A stretch of 64,000 nt of DNA from Streptomyces mutabilis (GCF_014649815.1 NZ_BMTT01000025.1:1-64000); one strand, 5' to 3'; counted from the first letter of the stretch, positions 26,024 to 36,215 are shown. The notes: generated from the sequence alone by a model not told the origin. Program-made: numbers and translations.

Positions 26024-27874
26024 TCAGTCGTCTTCGTTGTCGCCGAAGTCGGGGCGGACGTCCCGGGCGGCCATGATCTCGTCGTTGGAGGTGCCGGCGG
26101 CCACCATCGGCCAGACCATCGCGTCCTCGTGGACGATGAAGTCCACGACGACCGGGCGGTCGTTGATGGAGTTGGCCTCCTCGATGACCTTGTCGAGGTC
26201 GGCCGGGTCCTCGCAGCGGATGGCGTAGCAGCCCATGGCCTCCGACAGCTTGACGAAGTCGGGGACGCGGGTGCCCCGGGCGTCCGGGTTGACGTCGTCC
26301 GGGCCGGAGTGCAGCACGGTGTTGGAGTACCGCTGGTTGTAGAACAGGGTCTGCCACTGGCGGACCATCCCGAGGGCGCCGTTGTTGATGACGGCGACCT
26401 TGATCGGGATGTTGTTCAGGGCGCAGGTGGTCAGTTCCTGGTTGGTCATCTGGAAGCAGCCGTCGCCGTCGATCGCCCAGACGGTGCGGTCGGGGACGCC
26501 GGCCTTGGCGCCCATGGCGGCCGGGACGGCGTAGCCCATGGTCCCGGCGCCGCCGGAGTTCAGCCAGGTGGCGGGCTGCTCGTACTGCACGAAGTGCGCG
26601 GCCCACATCTGGTGCTGGCCGACGCCGGCCGCGAAGACCGTGCCCTCGGGGGCCAGCTGTCCGATGCGCTCGATGACCGCCTGCGGGGAGAGCGAACCGT
26701 CCTCCGGCTGGTCGTAGCCGAGGGGGTAGGTGTCGCGCCAGCGGCTGAGATCCTTCCACCAGGCGCTGTAGTCGCCCGTGTTGCCCTCGCTGTGCTCCTT
26801 CTGGACGGCCTGCACGAGGTCGGCGATGACCTCGCGGGCGTCGCCGACGATCGGCACGTCGGCGGTGCGGTTCTTGCCGATCTCGGCCGGGTCGATGTCG
26901 GCGTGGACGATCTTGGCGTACGGGGCGAAGCTGTCGAGCTTGCCGGTGACGCGATCGTCGAAGCGGGCTCCGAGGGCGACGATCAGGTCGGCCTTCTGCA
27001 GCGCGGTGACGGCGCTGACCGAACCGTGCATGCCCGGCATTCCCACGTGCAGCGGGTGGCTGTCGGGGAACGCGCCGAGCGCCATCAGGGTGGTGGTGAC
27101 GGGCGCTCCGGTGAGCTCGGCGAGGACCTTCAGCTCGGCGGTGGCCTGCGCCTTGAGGACGCCGCCGCCGACGTAGAGGACCGGCCGCTTGGCGGCGGTG
27201 ATCAGCTTGGCGGCCTCGCGGATCTGCTTGGCGTGCGGCTTGGTGACCGGGCGGTAGCCGGGCAGGTCCATGACCGGGGGCCAGGAGAAGGTGGTTCTCT
27301 TCTGGAGGATGTCCTTGGGGATGTCGACCAGGACGGGGCCGGGGCGTCCGGTGGAGGCGATGTGGAAGGCCTGCGCGATCACCCGGGGGATGTCCTCGGC
27401 CTTGGTGACCAGGAAGCTGTGCTTGGTGACCGGCATGGTGATGCCGACGATGTCCGCCTCCTGGAAGGCGTCCGTGCCGATCGCGGACGAGACGACCTGG
27501 CCGGTGATCGCGACCAGCGGCACGGAGTCCATGTGCGCGTCGGCGATCGGGGTGACCAGGTTGGTGGCGCCGGGTCCGGAGGTCGCCATGCAGACGCCCA
27601 CCTTGCCGGTGGCCTGCGCGTAGCCGGTGGCCGCGTGGCCGGCGCCCTGCTCGTGGCGGACCAGGACGTGGCGCACCCGGGTGGAGTCCATCAGCGGGTC
27701 GTACGCCGGGAGGATGGTGCCGCCGGGAATGCCGAATACCGTGTCGACCCCGACCTCCTCGAGGGAGCGGATGAGGGACTGCGCACCCGTGACGTGCTCG
27801 GGGGCGGACTGTCCTCCGGATCGGGGCCGGGGCTGCGGGTGATGGGCCCCGGTGGCCTGCTCGGTCATCGGCAT
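26024..27874 (-). CDS. ilvB: Acetolactate synthase large (catalytic) subunit
   Basis: A 616-residue thiamine-diphosphate enzyme that makes acetolactate or acetohydroxybutyrate. The catalytic Glu lies in [20 protein letters not shown] near residue 85; the ThDP motif is [20 protein letters not shown] near 480 with [16 protein letters not shown] following. [12 protein letters not shown] is the typical N-terminal motif. Residues 1-30 are a poorly conserved tail. ATG at 27874 or 27868 could serve as start. It heads ilvB-ilvN-ilvC and is preceded by a leader peptide and attenuator. Confidence 0.95.
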   Translation of the reverse strand: MPMTEQATGAHHPQPRPRSGGQSAPEHVTGAQSLIRSLEEVGVDTVFGIPGGTILPAYDPLMDSTRVRHVLVRHEQGAGHAATGYAQATGKVGVCMATSGPGATNLVTPIADAHMDSVPLVAITGQVVSSAIGTDAFQEADIVGITMPVTKHSFLVTKAEDIPRVIAQAFHIASTGRPGPVLVDIPKDILQKRTTFSWPPVMDLPGYRPVTKPHAKQIREAAKLITAAKRPVLYVGGGVLKAQATAELKVLAELTGAPVTTTLMALGAFPDSHPLHVGMPGMHGSVSAVTALQKADLIVALGARFDDRVTGKLDSFAPYAKIVHADIDPAEIGKNRTADVPIVGDAREVIADLVQAVQKEHSEGNTGDYSAWWKDLSRWRDTYPLGYDQPEDGSLSPQAVIERIGQLAPEGTVFAAGVGQHQMWAAHFVQYEQPATWLNSGGAGTMGYAVPAAMGAKAGVPDRTVWAIDGDGCFQMTNQELTTCALNNIPIKVAVINNGALGMVRQWQTLFYNQRYSNTVLHSGPDDVNPDARGTRVPDFVKLSEAMGCYAIRCEDPADLDKVIEEANSINDRPVVVDFIVHEDAMVWPMVAAGTSNDEIMAARDVRPDFGDNEDD

Positions 27875-27947
27875 TCTCTTCTCGATGCTGAGGGTTTTTG
27901 CGAGTTTGGGGCGATGCGTGACTGTTGCTCAGCGGTGCTGGTGCAAC

Positions 27948-27981
27948 AAAAAACCCCTCGTGCCATAAGGCAAGCGAGGGG
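27948..27981 (-). terminator. Attenuator hairpin in the ilvB leader
   Basis: On the minus strand CCCCTCG and CGAGGGG flank a fourteen-base loop and are followed by six T. This intrinsic terminator lies between the leader peptide and ilvB and fits transcription attenuation. Confidence 0.85.
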
Positions 27982-28034
27982 AGCGCGCCGGGTGTGGGTC
28001 GCAGGGAGTCCGGAACGGTCCGGACGTCACCTGC

Positions 28035-28076
28035 TCAGCCGACGCGCTTTCCAAGTACGAGAATTCGGGTGCGCAT
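28035..28076 (-). CDS. ilvB leader peptide MRTRILVLGKRVG
   Basis: A thirteen-residue ORF with GGAGGG eight bases upstream. Codons 5-8 are Ile-Leu-Val-Leu, written ATT CTC GTA CTT, including codons rare in Streptomyces. Stalling here when branched-chain aminoacyl-tRNAs are scarce would allow readthrough of the hairpin at 27948-27981. Similar leaders ahead of ilvB are known from comparative work on actinobacteria. The leader region abuts the 3' end of the GGDEF/EAL gene, so the promoter must lie in or after that coding region. Confidence 0.85.
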   Translation of the reverse strand: MRTRILVLGKRVG

Positions 28077-28109
28077 GGCACTGACCCTCCACCCGGCGCA
28101 CACCCACTG

Positions 28110-31100
28110 TCAAGTGGGTGGGACGGGCGTCTCATCATGTGAGCGGAGGGTCGTGCCACCACGCAGGACGGTGGGCAGACCGGCCGTGACACCGCCCGCG
28201 AAGGCGGGTTCGGCCGGACCGTGCGGCACCGGGTAGCGACCGGTGCCGAGCGCCCTGCGCAGCCGGTACTCGTCCAGCGGCCCGGAGAACGCCATGCCCT
28301 GCCCGTGCGTACAGCCCATCGCGCGCAGGGCGACGATCTGCTCGGGCAGGTCCACCCCGTCGGCCACGGACTGCAGCCCCAGGTCGGTGGCGATGCGCAG
28401 CAGACCACTGGTGATCTTGTGCAGCCGCCCGGACTCCACGACGCCCTCCACGAGTCCCCGATCGAGCTTGAGGACGTCCACGGGGAGGCGCCGCAGCGCG
28501 GTGATCGCCGCGTAGCCGCTGCCGAAGCCGTCCAGGGCGATGCGGACGCCGACCCTGCGCAGGGCGTTCAGCCGACGGTCCAGCTCGTCCAGGCCGACCC
28601 GTGGATCGATGTCCGACAGCTCGATCACGAGAGAGCCGGGGGGCAGCCCGTGCCGGGTGAGCAAGGCCTCCACGGTCCCCGGCGGCATGGAGCGGTCCAG
28701 CAGACGGCGGGCGCCGATCCGTATGGCGACGGCCACCGGCAGACCGGCCGCCGCGCGCTCGGCGGCCTGCTCCACGGCCTCCTGGAGCACCCAGCGGTCC
28801 AGCTCGGCGGTCCTGTCGCCGTCCTCGCTCACGCGCAGGAACTCCGCCGGGGTGAACAGGACCCCCTGGGAGGAGCGCCAGCGCGGCCGGGCGCAGACCG
28901 ACGCGATCCGGCCGTCCGCCAGGGAGACCACCGGCTGGTGCAGCAGCGTGAACTCCCCGCCCTGCAGCGCGGCCCGCAGGCGCGTCGCCAGCTCGGCCTT
29001 GCGCACGACGTCCTGCTGCATCTGCGGTCTGTACAGCTCGACGCGCCCCTTGCCGCCGGCTTTGGCGCGGTACATCGCGAGGTCGGCGTTGCGCAGCAAC
29101 TCCCCGGCGCCGAGGCCGGGTTCGGCGAAGGCGACTCCGATGGAGGCGTTGACGCGTACTTCGTTCCCGTCGATGAGGTACGGCTGCGAGAGGGTCGTCC
29201 TGAGACGGTCGGCGAGTTCCAGGATGTGCCGCTCGCGGGCGCCCCGCTCCCGGGCGGAACCGTCCCCGACGATCAGGGCCGCGAACTCGTCGCCGCCCAG
29301 CCGGGAGGCGGTGTCGCCCTTGCGGACGGCCTCGTGCAGTCTGCGGGCGGCCTGGACCAGCAGCTCGTCGCCGGCCTGGTGCCCGATGGTGTCGTTGACG
29401 GCCTTGAAACCGTCCAGGTCGATGAAGAGCACCGCGGTGCCACGCAGGGCGGCACCCCGGTCCGAGGCGCGACGGCCGGACAGGGCCTGCTGGACGCGTC
29501 GGGTGAACAGGGCGCGGTTGGGCAGGTCGGTGAGCGGGTCGTGTTCGGCGTTGTGCTGGAGCTGCGCCTGCAGGCGCACTCTCTCGGTCACGTCCCGGCT
29601 GTTGAAGATCAGTCCGCCGTGGTGCCGGTTGACGGTGGACTCGACGTTCAGCCAGCCGCCCTCCCCGGACCGGAAGCGGCACTCGATGCGCGTGGTGGGC
29701 TCCTCCACCGGACTGGCGGCGAGGAACCGGCGCACTTCGTGGACCACGCAGCCGAGGTCCTCGGGGTGGATGAGAGCGGCCAGCTCGCTGCCGACCAGCT
29801 CCTCGGCCGGGCGTCCGTAGACCCCGGCGGCGGCCGGGGAGACGTAACGGAGGATGCCGTTGGGCGCGGCGATCATGATGACGTCGCTGGAGCCCTGCAC
29901 CAGGGAGCGGAAGTGGTTCTCCTTCTGGGCCAGTTCCTGGGTGAGGGTGATGTTGTCGAGCAGCATGATGCCCTGGCGCACGACGAGGGCGAGCACCACG
30001 GTGCCGCCGGTCAGCAGGACCACGCGGTCGACACTGCGGCCGTTGAGGACGTTGTAGAGGATGCCCAGGGTGCAGACGGCGGCGGCGAGGTACGGCGTGA
30101 GCGCGGCCAGGGAACCGGCGATGGGCCGGGCGGCGGGATAGCGCCCGCGCTCGCTCGCCGGGCCGGGGCCGGACGAGTGACCGGGCACGGCCGCCGGTGC
30201 CGGATGGTGGCCGGTGGCACCCCGCTGGCCGGGCACGTGCCCGCGCACCACGCGTGTGCGCCCGCCGCTCCGCTCCTCGTCCGCCTGCTGTCCACGCCGG
30301 GACGTGGCCCAGGGGGCGTAGGCGAGCAACAGCGAACCGGCGAACCAGCCGGCGTCGAGCAACTGGCCGGAGCGGTAGTTGTTGTGCAGCAGCGGCGAGG
30401 TGAACAGGGCGTCGCACATCACCGTCAGGGCCAACGCGCCGATGGCGGTGTTGACCGCGGAACGGCAGACGGGTGAGCGCCTGAAGTGCAGGGCGAGCAC
30501 CATGCTGACGAGCGCGATGTCGAGCAGCGGGTACGCGACCGAGAGCGCGGAGTGGGCCACGCTGGAACCGCTGTCGGCCTTGGCCGCCTGGGCGAGCGCG
30601 AGGCTCCACGCCAGGGTCAGCAGCGAGCCCCCGATGAGCCACGCGTCGAGGCCCAGGCAGATCCAACCCGCCTTCGTCACGGGCCGCTTGGCCAGCACGA
30701 GCAGCCCGACGATGGCGGGCGGCGCGAAGCACAGGAAGAACAGGTCCGCGTAGCTGGGGCTGGGCACGGGCTGCCGCAGGACGACCTCGTACCATCCCCA
30801 GACCGCGTTGCCCAGGGACGACATCGCCGAGGAGAGGGCGAACAGCAGCCAGGCGGGCCGGAAGCGGACGCGGGGTCCACGGGCGTAGACGAAGCAGGAG
30901 ACGGCGGCGGCTGCCGCGGCGGCGCTCAGCCCGAAGTCGCCCATGATCTGGGCGACGTAGTCCGAACCCCAGCCGAACGCGGAACCGACGGCGTAACCCG
31001 CGCAGATCAAGGCCAGGACGAGCTGGCGGACGAGGGTCGGCCCGCCGGCGGCGGCCGACGACCGGGACGACGGCATGGGTCCGGGCGAGGGCTGTGCGCG

Positions 31101-31442
31101 GAGCGCGCCGTCCAGCATGGGTACGGGGGTCGGTGGGCTCACCGGGGCCTCCTGGTCCGCGCCGTCCCCGCGGCCCGCGTGCCCCTCGGCGCCGCCTGTG
31201 TCTGCGTCCCTCGGCCGCTGTACCGGTACCGGTGAGGGCCGGGCGGACCGTGGTGGCCGGACCGGCCCCGTCTGCGCGCGGTCGTGGTCGTGCGCCAGGG
31301 TCGCCGGCGGCGGCTCCGCCACGTCGGGTCGTTCGTCCATAGGCCGTGCATCGCCCGTCGCCCCCCTCACTGTCTGGATCCATCCCCGGCGCCGACCGGT
31401 GCGCGGCGCGTCCCCTGTCGGACGATACACCAGGTTCGTCAC
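28110..31442 (-). CDS. Membrane PAS-GGDEF-EAL protein, probable diguanylate cyclase with degenerate EAL
   Basis: About 1100 residues as read. An unstructured N-terminus is followed by a membrane region at about 135-400 with some nine helices and another near 450-500, then a PAS domain (RSLVQGSSDVIMIAAPNGIL), GGDEF domain and EAL domain. The cyclase motif LGGDEFAALI near 714 is intact, and RKGD five residues ahead forms an I-site. In the EAL domain the motif reads VCARPRW in place of EAL, and DDFG reads DGFG, so phosphodiesterase activity is probably lost. GTG at 31442 is the farthest start; ATG at 31340 (MDERPD) is an alternative, and neither has a strong ribosome site. Confidence 0.88.
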   Translation of the reverse strand: MTNLVYRPTGDAPRTGRRRGWIQTVRGATGDARPMDERPDVAEPPPATLAHDHDRAQTGPVRPPRSARPSPVPVQRPRDADTGGAEGHAGRGDGADQEAPVSPPTPVPMLDGALRAQPSPGPMPSSRSSAAAGGPTLVRQLVLALICAGYAVGSAFGWGSDYVAQIMGDFGLSAAAAAAAVSCFVYARGPRVRFRPAWLLFALSSAMSSLGNAVWGWYEVVLRQPVPSPSYADLFFLCFAPPAIVGLLVLAKRPVTKAGWICLGLDAWLIGGSLLTLAWSLALAQAAKADSGSSVAHSALSVAYPLLDIALVSMVLALHFRRSPVCRSAVNTAIGALALTVMCDALFTSPLLHNNYRSGQLLDAGWFAGSLLLAYAPWATSRRGQQADEERSGGRTRVVRGHVPGQRGATGHHPAPAAVPGHSSGPGPASERGRYPAARPIAGSLAALTPYLAAAVCTLGILYNVLNGRSVDRVVLLTGGTVVLALVVRQGIMLLDNITLTQELAQKENHFRSLVQGSSDVIMIAAPNGILRYVSPAAAGVYGRPAEELVGSELAALIHPEDLGCVVHEVRRFLAASPVEEPTTRIECRFRSGEGGWLNVESTVNRHHGGLIFNSRDVTERVRLQAQLQHNAEHDPLTDLPNRALFTRRVQQALSGRRASDRGAALRGTAVLFIDLDGFKAVNDTIGHQAGDELLVQAARRLHEAVRKGDTASRLGGDEFAALIVGDGSARERGARERHILELADRLRTTLSQPYLIDGNEVRVNASIGVAFAEPGLGAGELLRNADLAMYRAKAGGKGRVELYRPQMQQDVVRKAELATRLRAALQGGEFTLLHQPVVSLADGRIASVCARPRWRSSQGVLFTPAEFLRVSEDGDRTAELDRWVLQEAVEQAAERAAAGLPVAVAIRIGARRLLDRSMPPGTVEALLTRHGLPPGSLVIELSDIDPRVGLDELDRRLNALRRVGVRIALDGFGSGYAAITALRRLPVDVLKLDRGLVEGVVESGRLHKITSGLLRIATDLGLQSVADGVDLPEQIVALRAMGCTHGQGMAFSGPLDEYRLRRALGTGRYPVPHGPAEPAFAGGVTAGLPTVLRGGTTLRSHDETPVPPT

Positions 31443-31535
31443 TCAGGGACATAGTGTCTCTACTCTCCGTGACGACCAGCGGTTATGCGCACACCCACCG
31501 CGTCCGGGGCGTTGCGGAGGGTGCCCGGAGGTGGG

Positions 31536-32477
31536 CTAAGCACCCGTCGTCAGGATCACGTTGCGCAGCGGCTCCCGGTTCACGAAACGGCTCAACTGGT
31601 CCACCAGCAGCCGCTTGGCGCGCGGCAGAAAGGCGGAGGTCGGGCCCCCGGTGTGCGGGCTGACGAGTACGCCCGGAGCCTGCCACAGGGGGTGGCCCGG
31701 CGGCAGCGGTTCGGGGTCGGTCACGTCGAGGGCGGCGGTGATGCGCCCGCTCTCCAGTTCGGTGAGCAACGCCTTCGTGTCGACTACGGGGCCGCGCGCC
31801 ACGTTGACGAGCAGAGCGCCGTCCTTCATGCGGGCCAGGAACTCCGCGTCGACCAGGCCGCGGGTCGCCTCGGTGAGCGGGGTGGAGAGGACGACGACGT
31901 CCGCCTCCGGGAGCAGGGCGGGCAGTTCGGTGAGCGGGTGCACCGGGCCGCGCGCCGTGGTGCGGGCGGAGCGCGCGACGCGCACGACCGGCGCGACCTC
32001 GAACGGCACGAGCCGGTCCTCGATCGCGGCGCCGATCGATCCGTAGCCGACGATGAGCACCTTCCGGTCGGCGAGCGCGGGCCGGAAGCCGCCCAGCCAC
32101 TCGCCCCGGTCCTGCGCCCGGACGAAATCGGGAACGCCGCGCAGCGACGCGAGGATCAAGGTGAGGGTGAGTTCCGCGGTACTGGCCTCGTGCACGCCGC
32201 GCGCATTGCACAGTCGCACGCCCTCAGGCAGGTGCCGCAGTCCGGGCTCCACGTGGTCGATGCCCGCGGAGAGGGTCTGGACGACCTGGACGGAGCGCAT
32301 CTCGGGCAGCGGGCGGGTGCCGATACCGCTGGGCTTCATGTAGGGGACGACGTAGTACGCGCAGTCGGCCGGGTCGGCGGGGAAGGTCTCCTCGCCGTTC
32401 CAGTAGCGGTAGGCGGGGCCCTCGGGGAGACCCTCGATCTCGTCCGGCGGGATGGGCAGCCACACGTCAGCAGTCAT
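31536..32477 (-). CDS. D-2-hydroxyacid dehydrogenase family protein
   Basis: A 313-residue NAD(P)-dependent dehydrogenase. The Rossmann motif KVLIVGYGSIGAAIEDRLVP lies near 140; the active site has NVARGPVVDTKALLTELESG with Arg, a Glu in LDVTDPEPLPPGHPLW, and His in LVSPHTGGPTSAF. The substrate is unknown; glyoxylate or hydroxypyruvate reductase-type activity is typical of this group. It is divergent from an aldo/keto reductase 76 bases away and shares that region's promoters. Confidence 0.88.
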   Translation of the reverse strand: MTADVWLPIPPDEIEGLPEGPAYRYWNGEETFPADPADCAYYVVPYMKPSGIGTRPLPEMRSVQVVQTLSAGIDHVEPGLRHLPEGVRLCNARGVHEASTAELTLTLILASLRGVPDFVRAQDRGEWLGGFRPALADRKVLIVGYGSIGAAIEDRLVPFEVAPVVRVARSARTTARGPVHPLTELPALLPEADVVVLSTPLTEATRGLVDAEFLARMKDGALLVNVARGPVVDTKALLTELESGRITAALDVTDPEPLPPGHPLWQAPGVLVSPHTGGPTSAFLPRAKRLLVDQLSRFVNREPLRNVILTTGA

Positions 32478-32553
32478 GGTCAGGAGGCTATGTCAGGGGT
32501 GCGGAAGGGCAGAGGTTAGGTTGGGTGGCCTGACGAGGGAGGGTCACGACCAG

Positions 32554-33552
32554 GTGGAGCGCAGGACGATCGGCGCGACGGCACTCGCGGTGGGGGCCGT
32601 CGGACTGGGGTGCATGCCGATGAACTGGGCGTACAGCGCGTCCCGGCAGCGGGGCGAGGAGTCGGTCAGGGCAGTGCACCGGGCCCTGGACCTGGGCGTC
32701 TGTCTGCTCGACACGGCCGACATGTACGGCCCGTTCACCAACGAGCTGCTGCTCGGGCGGGTGTTGAAGGAGCGGCGGCAGGACGCCTTCGTGTCGACCA
32801 AGGTCGGGTTGCTGGTGGGTGATCAGCACATCGTGGCCAACGGCCGCCCCGGCTACGTGAAACGTGCCTGCGACGCCTCCCTGCGCCGGCTGCAGACGGA
32901 TGTCATCGACCTCTACCAGCTGCACCGCGCCGACCCCGAGGTGCCCGTCGAGGAGACCTGGGGTGCGATGGCGGAGCTGGTGCGGGCCGGGAAGGTGCGG
33001 GCGCTCGGGCTCTGCGCGGTCGGCGCGCGGTCGGCCCGGCGGTCGGGGGCTCGGCTGCACGACGCGACGGTGCGGCAGCTGGAGCGGGTGCAGCAGGTGT
33101 TCCCGGTGAGCGCGGTCGAGGCCGAACTGTCGGTGTGGTCGCCGGAGGCGCTGCGGACCCTGCTGCCGTGGTGTGTTTCGCGCGGCGTGGGCTTCCTGGC
33201 GGCGATGCCGCTCGGCAACGGCTTCCTGACCGGCACGCTGACGCCCGGCCAGGGCTTCGAACCCGAGGACCTGCGCGCCCGGCACCCGCGCTTCACCGCC
33301 GAGATGATGGCCGCCAACCAGCCGATCGTGGCGGGCCTGCGCCGGATCGCGGCCCGGCACGGCGACTCGGTCACGCCGGCGCAGGTGGCGCTGGCCTGGG
33401 TGCTGGAGCAGGGGCGGCACGTGGTGCCGGTGCCGGGGACCAAGCAGGAGCGCTGGGTGAACGAGAACGCGGGGGCGGCCGCCCTGCGGCTGACCGAGGA
33501 CGACCTGGCGGAGGTGCGCCGGCTGCCGGCGGCTCAGGGCTCTTGGGAGTGA
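32554..33552 (+). CDS. Aldo/keto reductase
   Basis: A 332-residue NADPH-dependent (beta/alpha)8 oxidoreductase. The tetrad is visible: Asp in LDTADMYGPFTNELLLGRVL (with Tyr of DMYG), Lys in FVSTKVGLL, and His in DLYQLHRADPEVPVEETWGA. The C-terminal NADP site is VVPVPGTKQERWVNENAG. It resembles the YakC-like aldo/keto reductases found in actinobacteria. GTG at 32554 follows GGAGGGT. The physiological substrate is not predictable. The next gene begins about 100 bases downstream. Confidence 0.9.
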   Translation: MERRTIGATALAVGAVGLGCMPMNWAYSASRQRGEESVRAVHRALDLGVCLLDTADMYGPFTNELLLGRVLKERRQDAFVSTKVGLLVGDQHIVANGRPGYVKRACDASLRRLQTDVIDLYQLHRADPEVPVEETWGAMAELVRAGKVRALGLCAVGARSARRSGARLHDATVRQLERVQQVFPVSAVEAELSVWSPEALRTLLPWCVSRGVGFLAAMPLGNGFLTGTLTPGQGFEPEDLRARHPRFTAEMMAANQPIVAGLRRIAARHGDSVTPAQVALAWVLEQGRHVVPVPGTKQERWVNENAGAAALRLTEDDLAEVRRLPAAQGSWE

Positions 33553-33654
33553 CGCACGCGATTGCCGGGTTCGGGATCGGGCGATCGGGAACTTGGAGGG
33601 CGCGTGCGGTGTATGACAAGGAGAACCCGCCGCTTCGAAGGGACCCTGTCGACC

Positions 33655-34830
33655 ATGATCGTGCAACGTCGAGCCGTGTCGGCCGTGTTGGCCGCCGCCG
33701 CCCTGCTGCTGACGGCCGGCTGCTCCTCCGACGGCGGGGAACCGTCGGGAGCGGACGGCGGCACCTCCGCGAGCCGTACGGCGGCTCAGTCGTCGCCCCC
33801 GGGGTCTGCCACCGAGGAGACCCCGCCCGCGAAGGGCTCCGTGGAGGTGGTCCGTACGGTCGCCACCGGCCTGAAGAGTCCCTGGGGCCTGGCACCGCTC
33901 CCCGGCGGCGGCCTGCTGGTCTCCTCCCGGAACGAGGCCACGATCACGCGGGTCGACGAGGAGACCGGCGAGAAGACGGAGCTGGGCGAGGTGCCCGGGG
34001 TGTCCCCGTCCGGCGAGGGCGGCCTCCTCGGCATCGCGCTCTCCCCCGACTACGCCTCGGACCGGATGGTCTACGCGTACTTCACCTCGGCCTCGGACAA
34101 CCGGATCGTGCGCATGCGGTACGACGAGAAGGAGCCGCCCGGCGAGCGGCTGGGCGAACCGGACACGGTCTTGAGGGGCATCCCCAAGGGGGAGATCCAC
34201 AACGGCGGCCGGATCGCCTTCGGCCCCGACAGGATGCTCTACGCGGGCACCGGCGAGAGCGGTGACACCGGGCTGTCACAGGACGAGGAGTCCCTGGGCG
34301 GCAAGATCCTTCGGATGACGCCGGACGGCGAGCCGGCTCCCGGCAACCCCTTCCCCGACTCCGTCGTGTACTCGTACGGCCACCGGAACGTGCAGGGGCT
34401 GGCCTGGGACGACGAGCAGCGGCTGTTCGCCTCGGAGTTCGGGCAGCAGACCTGGGACGAGCTGAACGCGATCAAGCCGGGCGACAACTACGGCTGGCCC
34501 GAGGCCGAGGGCAAGGGCAAGGGCGGCGGCTCCGGGTTCCACGACCCGCTCGCCCAGTGGAGCACCGACGAGGCCTCCCCCAGCGGCGCCGCCTTCGCCG
34601 AGGGCTCGGTGTGGATGGCGGGCCTGCGCGGTGAGCGTCTGTGGCGGATCCCGCTGAAGGGCACCGAGGCGGCGGCCGATCCGCAGGCGTTCCTCCAGGG
34701 CGAGTACGGCCGGCTGCGCACGGTGGTCCCGGCCGACGGCGACAGGCTGTGGCTCGTGACCAGCAACACGGACGGCCGGGGCGACGCGGAGGAGGACGAC
34801 GACCGGATCCTGGAGCTGCGGGTGACCTGA
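33655..34830 (+). CDS. Glucose/sorbosone dehydrogenase-like lipoprotein
   Basis: A 391-residue lipoprotein: signal MIVQRRAVSAVLAAAALLLT with lipobox LTAGC, then a Ser/Gly-rich linker, then a six-bladed beta-propeller of the GSDH (soluble PQQ glucose dehydrogenase-like) family. Motifs are LKSPWGLAPLPGGGLLVSSR, GEGGLLGIALSPDYASD, NGGRIAFGPDRMLYAGTGES, and YSYGHRNVQGLAWDDEQRLF with the metal/cofactor loop and FGQQTWDELNAIKPGDNYGW. It would sit on the outer face of the membrane. PQQ dependence and substrate are unproven. ATG at 33655 is chosen because the signal peptide starts there. Confidence 0.9.
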   Translation: MIVQRRAVSAVLAAAALLLTAGCSSDGGEPSGADGGTSASRTAAQSSPPGSATEETPPAKGSVEVVRTVATGLKSPWGLAPLPGGGLLVSSRNEATITRVDEETGEKTELGEVPGVSPSGEGGLLGIALSPDYASDRMVYAYFTSASDNRIVRMRYDEKEPPGERLGEPDTVLRGIPKGEIHNGGRIAFGPDRMLYAGTGESGDTGLSQDEESLGGKILRMTPDGEPAPGNPFPDSVVYSYGHRNVQGLAWDDEQRLFASEFGQQTWDELNAIKPGDNYGWPEAEGKGKGGGSGFHDPLAQWSTDEASPSGAAFAEGSVWMAGLRGERLWRIPLKGTEAAADPQAFLQGEYGRLRTVVPADGDRLWLVTSNTDGRGDAEEDDDRILELRVT

Positions 34831-34845
34831 TGCGCCCGGGTGTCG

Positions 34846-35034
34846 TCAGTCGTCTTCCGCCTCGGCCGGGCGCGGGACCTGGACGACGACCTTTCCCGAC
34901 GAGAGGTCTACCGGGCCGTGGCCCGGGTCACCGTCGCCGTCGCCGACGTCCTGGCGGGTCAGTTCCAGTCGGTTCTGCTCGTCGCGGGTGTGCCTGCGGC
35001 CGGGGGAGAACAGCTCCTCGAATGCGTTGAACAC
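34846..35034 (-). CDS. Small DUF6191-like protein
   Basis: A 62-residue acidic protein, MFNAFEELFSPGRRHTRDEQ then NRLELTRQDVGDGDGDPGHG, that resembles the small DUF6191-type proteins of Streptomyces as I remember them. GTG at 35034 has GGAGG about five bases upstream. It converges with the sorbosone-dehydrogenase-like gene, 15 bases apart. No function is known. Confidence 0.7.
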   Translation of the reverse strand: MFNAFEELFSPGRRHTRDEQNRLELTRQDVGDGDGDPGHGPVDLSSGKVVVQVPRPAEAEDD

Positions 35035-35072
35035 AAAGCCTCCGTCCGTCGGCGTCCTTCACAGCGTAAGCC

Positions 35073-36215
35073 TCACTCCGCCGAACCGGACCGGAGCGGT
35101 TCGGCCGGGAAGAGCGCCGGCCGGTGGGCGACCGTCGCCGCCTCGCCGCGGCCGGAGACGTCGAGCTTGGCCAGGATGTAGGAGACGTGGACGCTGGCGG
35201 TCTTCGGGGAGATGAAGAGCTTCTCCGCTATCTGGCGGTTGGTGCGGCCGTCGGAGACCAGGCGCAGCACGTCACGTTCCCTGCTGGCCGAGGGCCTCGG
35301 CCGGGTCGGCGGGGGCGCGCTCCGGCCCGGCGGCGCGGCCCAGGGTGAGACGGGCGCGCCGGCCGAGCAGGTCGACCGCGTCGGCCAGTGGACGGGCGCC
35401 GAGGTGGCGGGCGACGGTGCCGGCCAGGAGGAGCAGTTCGGTGGCGCGGGCGCGCTCGTCCTCGCCGCCGGTGTCCAGGAGGGCGGCGGCGAGCCGGTGC
35501 CGGCCCCGGGCGAGTTCGTAGGGCCGCTCCAGGCACTCGAAGGCGGTGACCGCCTCCGTCCAGAGCGCCGGGGTGTCCCGGCCCTCGGCCCGGTGGAGTT
35601 CGGCACGGACCCACTTCTCGTGGGCGAGCCAGGCCGGTGCGCCGGTGGTGAGCGACCTGGCGGCCTTGATGAGCCGCTCCAGGGCCTCGGCCCGCCCCTC
35701 CTCGGCGGCCGGCAGCCCGCGGGCGTCGGCCTCCGCCTCGGCGGCGGACAGCAGCAGCGGCCAGCCGTAGCGCTGGGTGCCGGGCGGCAGGCCCGCGTCC
35801 AGGGCCCGGCCGAGTTCGGGCGCGGACGTCCGGGACGCGGCCTTCGGCGGCGGCGATGCCGACGGCGAGGACGGCCAGCGGGAGGCGGCGCTGCGGCATG
35901 GGGTCGTGTGTGCCGTAGGCGGCGCGTGCCTCGGCGAGCAGCCGGGACGGCCTCGGCCGTCCCACCGCGGGCGAGGGCGACGACGGCCCGCTTGACGGCG
36001 GCGCCGCCGCGTGGCGCCGGGCCCCGGGCCGGGGCTCCGGCCCGCGCCGCGGCCTCCAGCGCCTCGTCCCAGCGGCCGAGCGAAATCAGCGACTCGGTGA
36101 GATTGCCCCACACCCAGGCCTCGGTCTCCAGCAGCCCCGTCCGCCGGGTGAGTTCGACGCCCTCGCGCAGGATGCCGAGCGCGTCCTCGGAACGGCCGAC
36201 CTCGGCCGGTGCTTC
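35073..36215 (-). pseudogene. Large LuxR/LAL-type regulator, truncated and frameshifted
   Basis: The C-terminus is intact: RERDVLRLVSDGRTNRQIAE then KLFISPKTASVHVSYILAKL is a good LuxR helix-turn-helix. Upstream pieces fall in other frames: PAEALGQQGT ends one, ELGRALDAGLPPGTQRYGWP and TEAVTAFECLERPYELARGR are TPR-like helices, and EDALGILREGVELTRRTGLL begins the remains. At least three frameshifts (near 35280, 35840 and 35965) break it, and the N-terminal ATPase half is absent past about 36215. It cannot encode a full regulator. Confidence 0.75.
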
